A DNA stretch of 47,919 bases from NCBI RefSeq assembly GCF_002154575.1, contig NZ_MUBA01000001.1:1-47919 (forward strand). The letters are read 5' to 3'. The translations under genes and the position numbers were made by a program. Below, in pieces: positions 10,765 through 21,264 of the stretch (the first letter of the stretch is position 1; every line of letters starts with the position of its first letter). The notes under the pieces are model-generated. The model made no database searches and was not told where the DNA came from. It saw nothing but the letters and a program-made list of their open reading frames with translations. The stretch is from Streptomyces bobili. GTDB lineage: Bacteria > Actinomycetota > Actinomycetes > Streptomycetales > Streptomycetaceae.

Positions 10765-12125
10765 CACGCGCTCCTCGCCTCGGCCGCGGGCTCGGCTGCC
10801 GCCGACAGGGTGCGCAGTGCCGTACGGACGCGTGCGCGGTGGTCCATCATCACCGAGCGGGCGACACCGTCGAGCACGCCCCAGGCCGATGCCGCGTCGG
10901 GCAGTGCCGCGTCGCGGACGTCGCGCCCGTGCAGCCGTACCCAAAGGCGGCGCATGTACGCGGCCCAAGGGGTGCGCAGGTCCTGGGCGAGGGCGTTCAG
11001 CACACCGCCGTCCGGGTCGGGGCGTGGGGAGACGGTCATCCTGCGGGCTCGCAGGACCGAGGCCTCCCGCTGCCAGCGGCCGTTGACGACGCGGTGTGCC
11101 GCCGTCGACCCCGCCACAGAGGTCCCGGCGCCCAGCGGATCGAGGCCCACCGCGAGTCGGCCACCGAGTACGACGGTGACGCGGAGACTCTCGTCGTACA
11201 GGCCCAGCGGGGCGCAGCTGCGGCCGACCTCCCGCCGGACGAGCTCCGGCACGGTCGGCAGTCGTTCGCGGTGGGTCGACGCCTGGAGCACGGTGAAGAG
11301 CCGTTCGAAGAGCGTGCGGTCGAACGGCGCGGGGAGTGTGGCGGTCGAGGCGCTCCGGCCGACCTCGGGGCGCGGGGGCACGCGGTGCGCGGTCAGTCCG
11401 AGGTGCGGGGGTACGTCGGCACGGTCCCAGACGTCGGCCGGGTGTGCCGCCCACAGGGCTCGCCCGAGCAGGCTGCCGTGCCCGGCCCGGACCATGGCGT
11501 CGAAGGCCGGCGCATCAGCCCTCGCCGCGCCGCAGGCCTCGAGGACCTCGGCCGCCAGGCCCGTATCTGCGGCGGCCGGCACCGCTTCGCGTCCGTCCCA
11601 CGCCGCTGCCAGCTCGGCGTCGAGCCGGGCGCGCCGGGCGGCGTCCGCCAGATGCTCCCTCAGCGCCTCCACCGTCCGTCCGCCGGAAGCGTCCACGACG
11701 TGTTCGAGCACCGCCCTCGCCACCGTGTCCGCGCCGGACCCCGGCGCCCCGTGCTCGGTCGCCAGCTCGAAGCACCGCTGGAAATACAGGTCCTGGGGGT
11801 TGCCCGCCACGATCCCCAGGGCCCGGCGGGTCTTCTTCAGCAGCGTGAACCACCGTGCCGTCGCTTCCAGAACCGCGGCGGACTCCCGTATCAGCGCGTC
11901 GAGTTGCTCCGCCTCCCGCGCGTCGAGGAAGTCGGCGGCGAGCTCCGGACGCAGCGCGGGCCGGACGATCAGCGGCAGCAGGATCAGCTTGACCGTCCGG
12001 GTCAGCGGCGCGCCACCGGGCCCGCTCAGCGCCTGAGGACCCGGCCCGAGGCCGCGCCAAGCCGTGTCGATGACCATGGCGCGCGGACGGCGCTCGCCGG
12101 TCGACGGCCGGCTCGGGATCGGCAT
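10764..12125 (-). CDS. Unknown protein, first gene of the CHAT operon (about 453 aa)
   Basis: No family recognised. The sequence is Ala/Arg/Leu-rich and mostly helical, with a C-terminal part containing strands (LRVTVVLGGRLAVGLDPLG). Start codons are uncertain: ATG at 12125 (MPIPSRP) or 12077 (MVIDTAW); neither has a good ribosome site, and 12125 is preferred for size. It is divergent from the 143-aa gene across about 113 bp. Its stop overlaps the next start by one base (TGATG). No membrane segment or signal peptide is visible. Being first, it sets the dosage of the whole unit. Confidence 0.65.
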   Translation of the reverse strand: MPIPSRPSTGERRPRAMVIDTAWRGLGPGPQALSGPGGAPLTRTVKLILLPLIVRPALRPELAADFLDAREAEQLDALIRESAAVLEATARWFTLLKKTRRALGIVAGNPQDLYFQRCFELATEHGAPGSGADTVARAVLEHVVDASGGRTVEALREHLADAARRARLDAELAAAWDGREAVPAAADTGLAAEVLEACGAARADAPAFDAMVRAGHGSLLGRALWAAHPADVWDRADVPPHLGLTAHRVPPRPEVGRSASTATLPAPFDRTLFERLFTVLQASTHRERLPTVPELVRREVGRSCAPLGLYDESLRVTVVLGGRLAVGLDPLGAGTSVAGSTAAHRVVNGRWQREASVLRARRMTVSPRPDPDGGVLNALAQDLRTPWAAYMRRLWVRLHGRDVRDAALPDAASAWGVLDGVARSVMMDHRARVRTALRTLSAAAEPAAEARSA

Positions 12126-12158
12126 GGGCAGAGCGTACGTCTTGGGGGAACTGGTGGG

Positions 12159-12177
12159 CGAACCTGGGATCGGTAGG
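12159..12177 (+). promoter_or_regulatory. Second copy of the 19-bp motif
   Basis: CGAACCTGGGATCGGTAGG, identical to 5719-5737, lies 61 nt upstream of the 143-aa gene and in the same orientation relative to it. It also falls about 33 nt upstream of the presumed start of the CHAT operon on the other strand, so it could act on both. Confidence 0.55.
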
Positions 12178-12238
12178 CGCTGCCCGCCTCCTAACGTCCA
12201 CACCACCAGGCGGAACGGACCGGAAGGGCAGGCACAGC

Positions 12239-12670
12239 ATGGGATTCTTCGGCAAGGGCAAGAGCCGCGAGGAGAAGGCCGCCAAGATCGCGGAGCAGGT
12301 GGCCGGCGGCAAGGGTTTCTACGGCCGTATGACGCGCGCGACGCTCGGCGGTGAGGACTACGCCAAGCTCCAGCAGTCGATCGGCGCGTACAACTCCGGT
12401 GCCACTGTGCAGCAGTTGCTCGCCATGGGCGTACCGACGACCACCGCCGTCGTCGTGGCGATCAGCGACACCGGCCGACTGGTCAACTTCGACCCCGTCG
12501 TCGACCTGGTCCTCCAGCTGACCGGGGCCGGGGCCACCGCCGACCCGATCACGCTTCAGACCATCGTTTCGAAACTGCGCATCCCCCGCCCCGGTGATCA
12601 GGTCCTCCTGATCGCGGACCCCGCCAACCCCGGCGGTTACCTCTACGCGGGCGACGGAGCGACGCCGTGA
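12239..12670 (+). CDS. Small conserved-looking protein next to the CHAT operon (143 aa)
   Basis: The N-terminus MGFFGKGKSREEKAAK is basic. A Gly/Arg-rich stretch follows (GGKGFYGRMTRATLGG). The rest reads as a compact alpha/beta domain (VVVAISDTGRLVNFDPVVDLVLQLTG...RPGDQVLLIADP) ending in a Gly-Tyr tail. No signal peptide or membrane helix is seen. GGAAGGGCAGG lies just upstream of the ATG. I do not recognise the family. Its divergent position and the upstream motif shared with the DUF3592 gene tie it to the CHAT cluster, perhaps as a substrate, inhibitor or ligand-sensing subunit (inference). Confidence 0.75.
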   Translation: MGFFGKGKSREEKAAKIAEQVAGGKGFYGRMTRATLGGEDYAKLQQSIGAYNSGATVQQLLAMGVPTTTAVVVAISDTGRLVNFDPVVDLVLQLTGAGATADPITLQTIVSKLRIPRPGDQVLLIADPANPGGYLYAGDGATP

Positions 12671-12840
12671 CCCGTCCGCGTCGGTTCAGGGCAGCCGGTA
12701 CATGACAGTTCGACAGACGCGGGCGCAGCGCGCGGTCAGTCAGTGGGCGCGGCAGGGCTGAGCCGACGGGACTCGACCGTCTGGAGCAGGGGCGATCAGG
12801 GCCTGGCTGCCACCGCCCGGCGCCGGCGCGCGGGCCCCGG

Positions 12841-15800
12841 TCACCACTGGATCGTCCCTGGGACCGACCGCGGCGCCTCCCGTGCCGTGACCGTCTCGCG
12901 TGCCGACGCGCGGACGTCGGGGTGTGCGTGCCGGCGCAGGGTGCGGAGCCGGCCGCGCCACGGCTCCGTCCACCGAGAGCGGCTGCCGCCGGCGACGGTG
13001 AGCCTGATGGCGAACAGGCCCTGGGCCAGGCCCGGTTCCGCACCCAGTGTGCGGGCGGTCTCCCACCACGCGCCCGGCGCGGGGCCGCTGATCGCGCTGA
13101 GCCGCGCGCTGAGCCCTTCGGCGATGTCCCGGGCGAGCAGCGGACGTCCTTCGCAGTCGGCGGCCAATCGGCCCAGGCCCGACGACAGCGCGGTGGCGTC
13201 CTTGTCCAGTTCGAGGGCGTACAGCCGGAGTTCGGTGACGGAGCGCGCGAAATCCTCGTGCCCGGCGGCGGTGTCGGCGGCGCGCAGCAGCACGTCCGCC
13301 GTCGGCCGGCCCCCGCCCCGGTAGCGATGGTGGAGCAGGAGGTGTTGCAGCAGGCTCGCGGCCCGCTGCCGGGCCGGCTGGTCGCGTTCGGGCTCGGCGT
13401 CGGGCTGGTCCGGGTCTCCTGTGGCTTCCAGCATCGCCCGCAGGGCCCGAAGGTACGGGCCGTCGTCGTCCGCCGCGATCTCCACCAGCTCCTGCCCGGC
13501 CATCGCCCACACCGCCCGATCGGCAAGGTCCGTGGTGGCGGCCACCAGCATCTCGGCGATCTCCGGCTGCCACGGCGCCCATTCCGCCAGTGCTGGGAAC
13601 AGCGCCGCAGCCGTTTCCGGTTCGAGCGGCTCGCAGGCGCGACGCAGCAGCCCTGCGTACCTGGCCCGGTGCTCCTCGTCCACCTCGGTCACGGCCGCCC
13701 GTGCCAGCTCCCGGCGGAGCTCCGTGCGTCCCTGCGCGGCCGACTCCAGCATGGGCCAGATGGCCGGCTCCGCCAGCATCCCCTGGGCGAACGCGACGCA
13801 CACCGACTGCACGTCGTGGTGCTGCCCGGGCAGCTCGAACGCCTCCCGCAGCGACGGCGCCGCCTGCGCGGGGGGCAGCATCGTCGCCGCGAGGCGCACC
13901 GCCTCCTTGCGGCTGGTGACCTTCACCGTCCGCGGGTCCTTCGGCGTGAGCAGCCTGCGGAGCTCCGTGGCGAGCCGCGACGGCGCGACGTACTGCGCGA
14001 CCCGCGTTGCCGCGTAGACCGCGACCCGGGCGCGGTCGCCGCCCGCGTGCTCCAGCAGCAGCGGCAGCACCTCGTCGGGGCGGTCGGTCCACGGCAGTGC
14101 GCCGAGGGCCGCCTCCGCCAGCGGCACGTTCGACGATCCCGTGTAGCGGCGGACGACTTCCAGGCCCGCCTCCGGGATCACTGCCGCCGCCGAGAGGGCC
14201 TGGACGCGCACATGCACCAGCTGCCCCGCGTCGCCCGCCGTGCGCGCGAGCAGCTCCGCCGCCGCCCGCTGCTGGCGCGGCACCCAGCGGTGGGCCCGGT
14301 AGGTGGGTGGCGTCCAATGGCTGCGGGCGGTCAGGAAGCGACCGTACGGTGGGGTGTCCGCCAGCACCGGATCGAGGAGGTCCGTACGCCGCCCCGTCAG
14401 GACTCTCAGAACGGACGGCAGGACGGCGGCGGACGGCTCCAGCCGCACGATCCGCTCCACCCGCTCGTCGCGCCCCTTCGGCTGCTCCAGCCAGAGGTCG
14501 ACGGCGGTGCGGACGGACGCGTCGTTTCCGAACCGGACGGCCTGCCACAGGTACTCCTGGAGTTCGGCCATCCCCCACGCACGCCGCCCGAGTGACCGTA
14601 CGAGTGCGAAGACGAGCGAGTAGTCGGCCTTGTCGGTGGCGGCCTCCAGCCACGGCCGTAGCGCCGCCAGCACCTCGTACTCCTGGCCGCGCCGCAGCAC
14701 GGTGTCGAGGCGGCCGACGTTCGCGCCGCCGGTGTGGCCGGACAGCTGGGTGAGGGTGTCGAGGGCCCAGCCGATGAGCCGCGTACCGCCCGTGACGGCG
14801 TGCTCGCGCAGCACGGACAGGGCGAGCGTGCTGAGCGCGTGACGGGTGCTCCAGGAGGAGTCGTGGGCTTCGACGGCGTCGATGGCGATTCGTCCGAGGT
14901 CCTCGGCGGCGTCCTCCGCGAACAGCGAAGGGCGCACCTCCGCCAGTGCGGAGAGGGCGGCACTGCGGACCGGGTCCTGTTCATTGCGCAGCCGCAGCAG
15001 CGCACGCAGCAACCGGCTCACTTCCTGTGGGTCGCGGGAGCGTGCTGCGTTGCGGACGAGCAGTGGGTACGCCGTGGCGCGGTCGTCCGCGTCGGAGCGG
15101 CGGACGGCGGTGAGAAGGTCGTCACGGACCTCGTCCGGCGGCAGATAGGCGGCTGCCGTCAGTATCCGCGTCCAGTGCGCGCCCCTGCCGCGGGCCAGCG
15201 TCGCCATCCGCCGAGCCTCGGCAGTGCGCCGCTCGTACGGCAGTACGTCAAGCAGGGCGGGGCTGAGGTCCGCGTGGGCGAGATCCTTGCCCTCCATCGC
15301 CGCGTCGAACAGGGTGCCGCGGCGGGAGGGCGGCAGGCAGGCCAGCAGCCGGGCGAGAGCGGCTGCGTTGTCGTTCCAGGCGCAGGCGAGGTCGGTGAGT
15401 TCCGCCGGGGCGTGGCGGACGAGGCGGCGCAGCACGGCGGGTTCGAGGTGGCCGCTGTTCAGCCGGGACCGCAGCTTCGGGCGTAGCAGCAGCCGCACCG
15501 TGCGGCCGGGATCCGCCTCGACCAGGAGGTGCAGCTTGCGGTGCACGGGCATCGGCAGCGTCTCGTGACGCTCGAGCACAGCCAGCACGCCGAGCGGATC
15601 CGGTTCGGCGAGGAGCGCGAGCGCGTCCGCATGGGACGCCAGCCAGCCGTCCCGTACGACGGCGGGGAGGGTGTCGAGCTGCCGCTCCATCTCGGAGAGC
15701 AGCAGAGCGGGATGGCGGGCGGCGAGCAGCCGGTAGGAGCTCAGTCCGCGGAACAGTCGGGGCAGCAGCCGGGCGGCGGTCTCCGCCGTGCAGGCGGAGA

Positions 15801-16233
15801 GCAGTTCCGCGGCGGCCTCGGCGCCCCATCGCCGGTACGTCGGCTCGACGAGCGCCTCGGCGAGGGTCGTACGCCCCGCCACGGCGATGGCGTGCACGAG
15901 CTGCTGCCGCACGGCGGCGGGCGCGTCCTCGATGACCTCGATCACGGCGGCGTCCGTGAGCCGCCCCTGCCGCAGCGCCCTGATCGCGGGGGCGCGGACG
16001 AGGCGATCGGGATCCGCGAGGCAGCCCTCCAGATACGCGTCGTGGCGCACCATGTCCGCCAGGGTGGCGGCGAGCCGCCGCCCGTGGACGCCGTGGGCGG
16101 CGAGCCCGGTCACAAGCTCGTCGACCGCCCCCTCTGCCGCGGCGCGCCGGGCAGCGGAGGCCAGCTCACGCATGCGGTGGGGGTAGGAGAGCCGGTCGAC
16201 GGCTGCGAGCAGGTGTTCGGTGCGCTGGGACAT
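12841..16233 (-). CDS. Large HEAT/ARM-like helical repeat protein (1130 aa)
   Basis: The protein is almost wholly helical, with repeated units of about 35-40 residues carrying the VRxxAL-type pattern of HEAT repeats (DPDRLVRAPAIRALRQG, DPVRSAALSALAEV, LVHVRVQALSAAAVIPEAG, VPLAEAALGALPW). I see no catalytic motif, signal peptide or membrane helix. It probably acts as a scaffold or binding solenoid. The start MSQRTEH was chosen because repeat-like sequence begins there, but no ribosome site is visible. The frame remains open upstream to an ATG pair at 16623/16620, so an N-terminal extension of about 130 residues is possible. It lies beside insertion-sequence and integrase relics and 170 nt from the CHAT cluster. 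No function can be assigned. Confidence 0.75.
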   Translation of the reverse strand: MSQRTEHLLAAVDRLSYPHRMRELASAARRAAAEGAVDELVTGLAAHGVHGRRLAATLADMVRHDAYLEGCLADPDRLVRAPAIRALRQGRLTDAAVIEVIEDAPAAVRQQLVHAIAVAGRTTLAEALVEPTYRRWGAEAAAELLSACTAETAARLLPRLFRGLSSYRLLAARHPALLLSEMERQLDTLPAVVRDGWLASHADALALLAEPDPLGVLAVLERHETLPMPVHRKLHLLVEADPGRTVRLLLRPKLRSRLNSGHLEPAVLRRLVRHAPAELTDLACAWNDNAAALARLLACLPPSRRGTLFDAAMEGKDLAHADLSPALLDVLPYERRTAEARRMATLARGRGAHWTRILTAAAYLPPDEVRDDLLTAVRRSDADDRATAYPLLVRNAARSRDPQEVSRLLRALLRLRNEQDPVRSAALSALAEVRPSLFAEDAAEDLGRIAIDAVEAHDSSWSTRHALSTLALSVLREHAVTGGTRLIGWALDTLTQLSGHTGGANVGRLDTVLRRGQEYEVLAALRPWLEAATDKADYSLVFALVRSLGRRAWGMAELQEYLWQAVRFGNDASVRTAVDLWLEQPKGRDERVERIVRLEPSAAVLPSVLRVLTGRRTDLLDPVLADTPPYGRFLTARSHWTPPTYRAHRWVPRQQRAAAELLARTAGDAGQLVHVRVQALSAAAVIPEAGLEVVRRYTGSSNVPLAEAALGALPWTDRPDEVLPLLLEHAGGDRARVAVYAATRVAQYVAPSRLATELRRLLTPKDPRTVKVTSRKEAVRLAATMLPPAQAAPSLREAFELPGQHHDVQSVCVAFAQGMLAEPAIWPMLESAAQGRTELRRELARAAVTEVDEEHRARYAGLLRRACEPLEPETAAALFPALAEWAPWQPEIAEMLVAATTDLADRAVWAMAGQELVEIAADDDGPYLRALRAMLEATGDPDQPDAEPERDQPARQRAASLLQHLLLHHRYRGGGRPTADVLLRAADTAAGHEDFARSVTELRLYALELDKDATALSSGLGRLAADCEGRPLLARDIAEGLSARLSAISGPAPGAWWETARTLGAEPGLAQGLFAIRLTVAGGSRSRWTEPWRGRLRTLRRHAHPDVRASARETVTAREAPRSVPGTIQW

Positions 16234-16857
16234 GAGGGCGATTCTGTCTGGCGGGCGGGGGTGGCGCCTGCGGATTTCGGCGGGGCGTGGTCGTCGTGCG
16301 GCAGGCTGTGTGGCTGTCTGTGCGGGCTCTGTGGCGGTCCATGCAGGCTCGGTCAGCAACTCCGCCGGCCGGTCGGTGAATTCGGTCAGCCAGTACTGTT
16401 GCGGTCCGCCGCGGGCGATCCGGAGCCCATGCCGGCGGCTCCAGAATGCGACCTGCACGGCATGGAACTGCAATCGGCTGCCCGCTCGCTCGGCGCCGAA
16501 CCGGCGCGTGATGCCGACTGTGCGCGGCTCGGTAAGGCCTACGGCGTCCAGCCCAAGAGGGCGGGCCGTAGCCTGCTTCTGCGTGAGCCCATGGGCCACC
16601 TCGAACGCCACGTCCTGCATCATGAGGCTGCAGCGCGCGGCGAGAAACGGAGCGCCCACGGGGGAGTGCCGCCCCCGCCGCGCTGTGCGGGGTCAGTCCC
16701 GTCGAGCGTTCCTCGGGACGCCGACAGCAGGCAGCGCAGTGCTGTCGATTTTCGGCCACGTTGCGGTGTGAGCTTCCCTCGATGTGCGTGAGGTGCCGAT
16801 CAGCTGGCCAGGGCGGGTTGACGGGGGTTCAGGTTTGTTCGTTCGGTCGTTGCCTGG
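16234..16857. other. Gene-poor stretch with a possible N-terminal extension or relic
   Basis: No convincing gene. On the minus strand the reading frame of the HEAT protein continues open through 16623. It has some protein-like sequence (MMQDVAFEVAHGLTQKQA; GGPQQYWLTEFTDRP) but weaker GC3 than its neighbours, with codons such as CTT, GCA and CGA. It then decays into a Thr/Ala/Pro-rich stretch just before MSQRTEH. This may be an older relic fused in frame by deletion. Confidence 0.4.
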
Positions 16858-17100
16858 AAGGCGAGTTGTCAGCTTCACGGATGTGTACTGACAGCCGTGA
16901 TCGGCATGGTGAACGAGTTGTCCGGGCTCGACCTCTCGGCCGGCCAGGGCGTACTCCAGTTTGGTGAGGACCAGGTCGGCGTCCGTGCGGGCGGAGGTCT
17001 CCCGGGCCACCGCTCTCCGGTAGAACGCGTCCCGGATCGCCGAGAGCCACAAGGGTCCCGCACCGGTCGAGATCATCGTGAGGTCAGTGACCCACAGCCG
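16858..17100 (-). pseudogene. Fragment of an IS3-family transposase (OrfB, integrase core)
   Basis: The fragment translates as RLWVTDLTMI...SARTDADLVLTKLEYAL...HHADHGCQYTSVKLTTRL. This is the DDE (rve) domain of IS3-type OrfB proteins common in actinomycetes, including the second-Asp region HHADHGCQYTS. It lacks the OrfA and N-terminal parts. It breaks off after TTRL, where intact copies continue towards the catalytic Glu. About 80 residues remain, so it is inactive. Confidence 0.85.
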
Positions 17101-17134
17101 GTTTCGGGGCGGGTGCGGTGAACTCGCCTCCAAG

Positions 17135-17323
17135 CTGGCAAAGCGGCCCTACGATCTCCGGCACGCCGGGATCTCGTTCTGGCTGTACTCCGGTGTGGAC
17201 CCCGCCGAGTGCGCCCGTCGCGCGGGCCAGAGCATCGAGGTCCTCTTCCGCCACTACGCCAAATTCCAGGACGGCGTCCGAGAACAGGCCAACCGCCTCA
17301 TCGAGCAGTCCATGCAGAAGTGA
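17135..17323 (+). pseudogene. C-terminal fragment of a tyrosine recombinase/integrase
   Basis: About 62 residues match the end of actinomycete phage/plasmid integrases: KRPYDLRHAGISFWLYSGV carries the box II Arg, and VLFRHYAKF carries the catalytic Tyr. The N-terminal and core domains are missing, and the left end abuts the IS3 fragment within 35 bp. It is a remnant of an integrated element whose body was deleted. There is no tRNA gene beside it in this window to mark an attachment site. Confidence 0.85.
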
Positions 17324-17470
17324 GACCGCGTCAGCCAGGGCGCGGAGTCTGAAGGGTGAGTCGGGGTTTGGTCCGTGACTGGTCCGGAAGCACTGGCCAG
17401 GAGCGGGACAGCGGTGGGAGGAACTGGGAGTTGTGGCGTAAGCCGGTCCTTGCTCCGAACGGTCGGGAGG

Positions 17471-17508
17471 AAGGCGCCTGACGGGCAAAACCCCAGGTCA
17501 GGCGCCTT
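17471..17508. terminator. Bidirectional terminator
   Basis: A 12-bp perfect stem (AAGGCGCCTGAC at 17471, GTCAGGCGCCTT at 17497) has a 14-nt loop. TTCTTT follows on the plus strand. It lies 11 nt downstream of the aldehyde dehydrogenase stop and also insulates it from the integrase relic. Confidence 0.85.
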
Positions 17509-17519
17509 CTTTCGGGCCG

Positions 17520-19043
<1,524 letters not shown>

Positions 19044-19111
19044 GGTGGACTGCCTCCCTGAGCAGCGCTGCCCGCCGTTGGGCAGCTCTGTGCGCGAGGC
19101 TAGGGAAGCCG

Positions 19112-19129
19112 ACGTTGCATCCACGTTGC
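19112..19129. promoter_or_regulatory. Two ACGTTGC direct repeats one helical turn apart upstream of ALDH
   Basis: ACGTTGC occurs at 19112-19118 and 19123-19129, an 11-bp period placing both on one face of the helix. They lie 69-86 nt upstream of the aldehyde dehydrogenase start, a typical activator position. They may bind the neighbouring GAF-domain regulator (inference). Confidence 0.45.
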
Positions 19130-19243
19130 GGAGCGCGGATGGGGAGTGCCCTGCGGTGCGCGGTGTGACCCCTGACGTGGGTCGCTCCGACCGTCGCGTC
19201 CGGTCCTGCGGATCCTTACGGCCCTCGCGGCCCGCCGGCGTTG

Positions 19244-20593
19244 TCAGCCGCGGGTCCACGACGCCGGTGCCGCCAGCTCCGACTCCAGCGCGGCCAGCCG
19301 AGCCCGTACCGCTGCCGTGGGCCGTGCCGATGCCAGTGCCCGCCATACGTCGATGTCCTCCTCGCCCCACGGCGCGTGTGCCCAGTCCGCGAGCAGGTCG
19401 GGGTCCCGGCCCGCGATCAGGGCGGCACGCAGGCCGTCGGCCAGACGGCTGCGGAGCCGCACCACCGCCGGTGCCTGCGACGCCGGCAACGGCGGACCCG
19501 AGTACGCCGCGACCGCGGCCGTTACCGCCCCGGCCGCCAGACGCCGCTCCACGACGGCGATGTCCGACTCGACGGGAACGGTGAGCCGGTACGGCCGCGA
19601 GGCCACCAGCCCGGGACCGAGTACCCCGCGCAGCCGGGCGAGTTCGGCCCGCAGGGTCACCGGAGTCACCGACTCGTCCTCGTACACGGCGCACAGCAGT
19701 TCGTCCCCGGTCAGGCCCTCCGGATGGCGGGCCAGCAGCACCAGGATCTCGCTGTGCCGCCGACTGAGCCTGAGCCGTCGCCCGCCGGCCGCGAGCCACG
19801 CCTCGTCGCGGCCCAGCACGGTCAGCCGGGGCGGGTCGGTCTCCGGCCGTGCGGGGGCGAGCAGCGCGAGGTGGGACTCGGCGGCCCGTGCGACCGCCTG
19901 GACGAAGGCCAGGCTGTGCGGGTGCGCCAGCCCGTCCCCGCCGGTGATGTCCACCGCGCCCAGCACCCGCCCGGTCCGCGGATCGTGCACCGGCGCCGCC
20001 GCGCACGTCCACGGCTGCACCCGCCGGATGAAGTGCTCGGCCGCGAACACCTGCACCGGCCGGTCCAGGGCGACCGCCGTCCCCGGTGCGTTCGTCCCCA
20101 CGGAGGTCTCCGCCCACCGCGCGCCCGGCACGAAGTTCATCCGCTCCGCCTGCCGCCGTGTCGCAGGATGGCCCTCGACCCACAGCAGCCGGCCGTGCGC
20201 GTCGCACACGGCGAGAAGATGCTTTCCGTCGGCGGCGAACGTGCCCATCAGCTCCCGGAACAGCGGCATCACCCGCGTCAGCGGATGCTCGGACCGGTAG
20301 GTGCCGAGGTCTGCGTCGGTCAGCTCCACGCTCGCGGTGCCGTCGGGCCCGACGCCCGCCCGCGCCGAGCGCCGCCACGAGTCGGCCACCACCGACCGCA
20401 CCGGCCGCGGCACGGTGCCGGCCGCGGTGAACGCGTCGTGCGCCCGCCGCAGGACCCGTACACGCTCGGCAGGGTCGGCCCCCGGTTCCAGGGCCACCCA
20501 GGGATCGGTCAAGTCGGCCTCCCGGCAGGCGATGCGGCTGGGGACATCGTCACTCCGGGTGTGCGCTCCGACAACCGTTTGGACCAGGGTCAC
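19244..20593 (-). CDS. GAF-domain transcriptional regulator (AcoR-like, without AAA+ domain)
   Basis: 449 aa. The N-terminal part (residues about 60-110, [17 protein letters not shown]) and the following GAF-like segment ([17 protein letters not shown]...[17 protein letters not shown]...VFAAEHF...[18 protein letters not shown]) match the sensor half of AcoR-type activators. The central ATPase domain of sigma-54 activators is absent. Instead the C-terminus carries a winged-helix-like DNA-binding region ([31 protein letters not shown]). This architecture is common in actinomycetes next to aldehyde dehydrogenases. The start is GTG with no obvious ribosome site. Confidence 0.85.
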   Translation of the reverse strand: MTLVQTVVGAHTRSDDVPSRIACREADLTDPWVALEPGADPAERVRVLRRAHDAFTAAGTVPRPVRSVVADSWRRSARAGVGPDGTASVELTDADLGTYRSEHPLTRVMPLFRELMGTFAADGKHLLAVCDAHGRLLWVEGHPATRRQAERMNFVPGARWAETSVGTNAPGTAVALDRPVQVFAAEHFIRRVQPWTCAAAPVHDPRTGRVLGAVDITGGDGLAHPHSLAFVQAVARAAESHLALLAPARPETDPPRLTVLGRDEAWLAAGGRRLRLSRRHSEILVLLARHPEGLTGDELLCAVYEDESVTPVTLRAELARLRGVLGPGLVASRPYRLTVPVESDIAVVERRLAAGAVTAAVAAYSGPPLPASQAPAVVRLRSRLADGLRAALIAGRDPDLLADWAHAPWGEEDIDVWRALASARPTAAVRARLAALESELAAPASWTRG

Positions 20594-20628
20594 CCGAAAG
20601 AGCGGATTGGGGAGAGGCCTGCAGCCCG

Positions 20629-21234
20629 TCAGGCGAAGTTCACGAGTCTGACGTAGCGGACCCAGTCCCAGGCGGGGCCGGGGTCGGTGTGGTCGCTGCC
20701 GGGCACCTCGTGGTGGCCGATGATGTGGGCCCGGTCCTTGGGGATGCCGTACCGGTCACAGACGGACGCCGTGAGCCGGGCGGACCGCTCGTAGAGGGCG
20801 TTGGTGAAGTAGGCCGGCCGGTCCACCCACCCCTCGTGCTCGATACCGATGCTCCGTGTGTTGTGGTCCCAGTTCCCCGCGTGCCAGGCGACGTCCGCCT
20901 CCCGCACGCACTGCGCCACATGACCGTCCGCGGAACGCACCACGTAGTGCGCGGACACCCTCTTCTTCGGATTCTGGAAAACGGACAGGGCCTGGGCATA
21001 GGTGGTCTGCGTGACATGGATGACGACCCGGTCGACGGTGTAGGTCGTGGGGCGGCTGGACGCCGTGTAGTTGGAGGGTGTGGCGGGCTGCCACTCGGCC
21101 GGCAAGTAGTCCACGGCCTGACTCTGCGCACCGGCTCGCGCGTCGGGAAGCAGCGCATACGGTACGGCGGCGAGGGCGGCGCCCTTCAGGATCCGGCGCC
21201 TGTCGAGGAGGGGGAGTGGCCTGGTTCGTTCCAC
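20629..21234 (-). CDS. TAT-exported N-acetylmuramoyl-L-alanine amidase (Amidase_2)
   Basis: About 201 aa. It starts with a twin-arginine signal (LDRRRILKGAALAAVPYALL, cut near AGAQS). The Amidase_2 domain follows, with zinc-ligand motifs VVIHVTQ, GIEHEG and HHEVPGSDHTDPGPAWDW. It should cleave the amide bond between N-acetylmuramic acid and the stem peptide outside the membrane. The start is ambiguous: GTG at 21234 has GAAAGG at a fair distance, while ATG at 21264 adds ten residues with a weaker site. There is no separate cell-wall binding domain. It lies alone, with the regulator downstream on the same strand. Confidence 0.88.
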   Translation of the reverse strand: MERTRPLPLLDRRRILKGAALAAVPYALLPDARAGAQSQAVDYLPAEWQPATPSNYTASSRPTTYTVDRVVIHVTQTTYAQALSVFQNPKKRVSAHYVVRSADGHVAQCVREADVAWHAGNWDHNTRSIGIEHEGWVDRPAYFTNALYERSARLTASVCDRYGIPKDRAHIIGHHEVPGSDHTDPGPAWDWVRYVRLVNFA

Positions 21235-21264
21235 GGTTGGTGCCTTTCGGGGACGGGGGGACAT

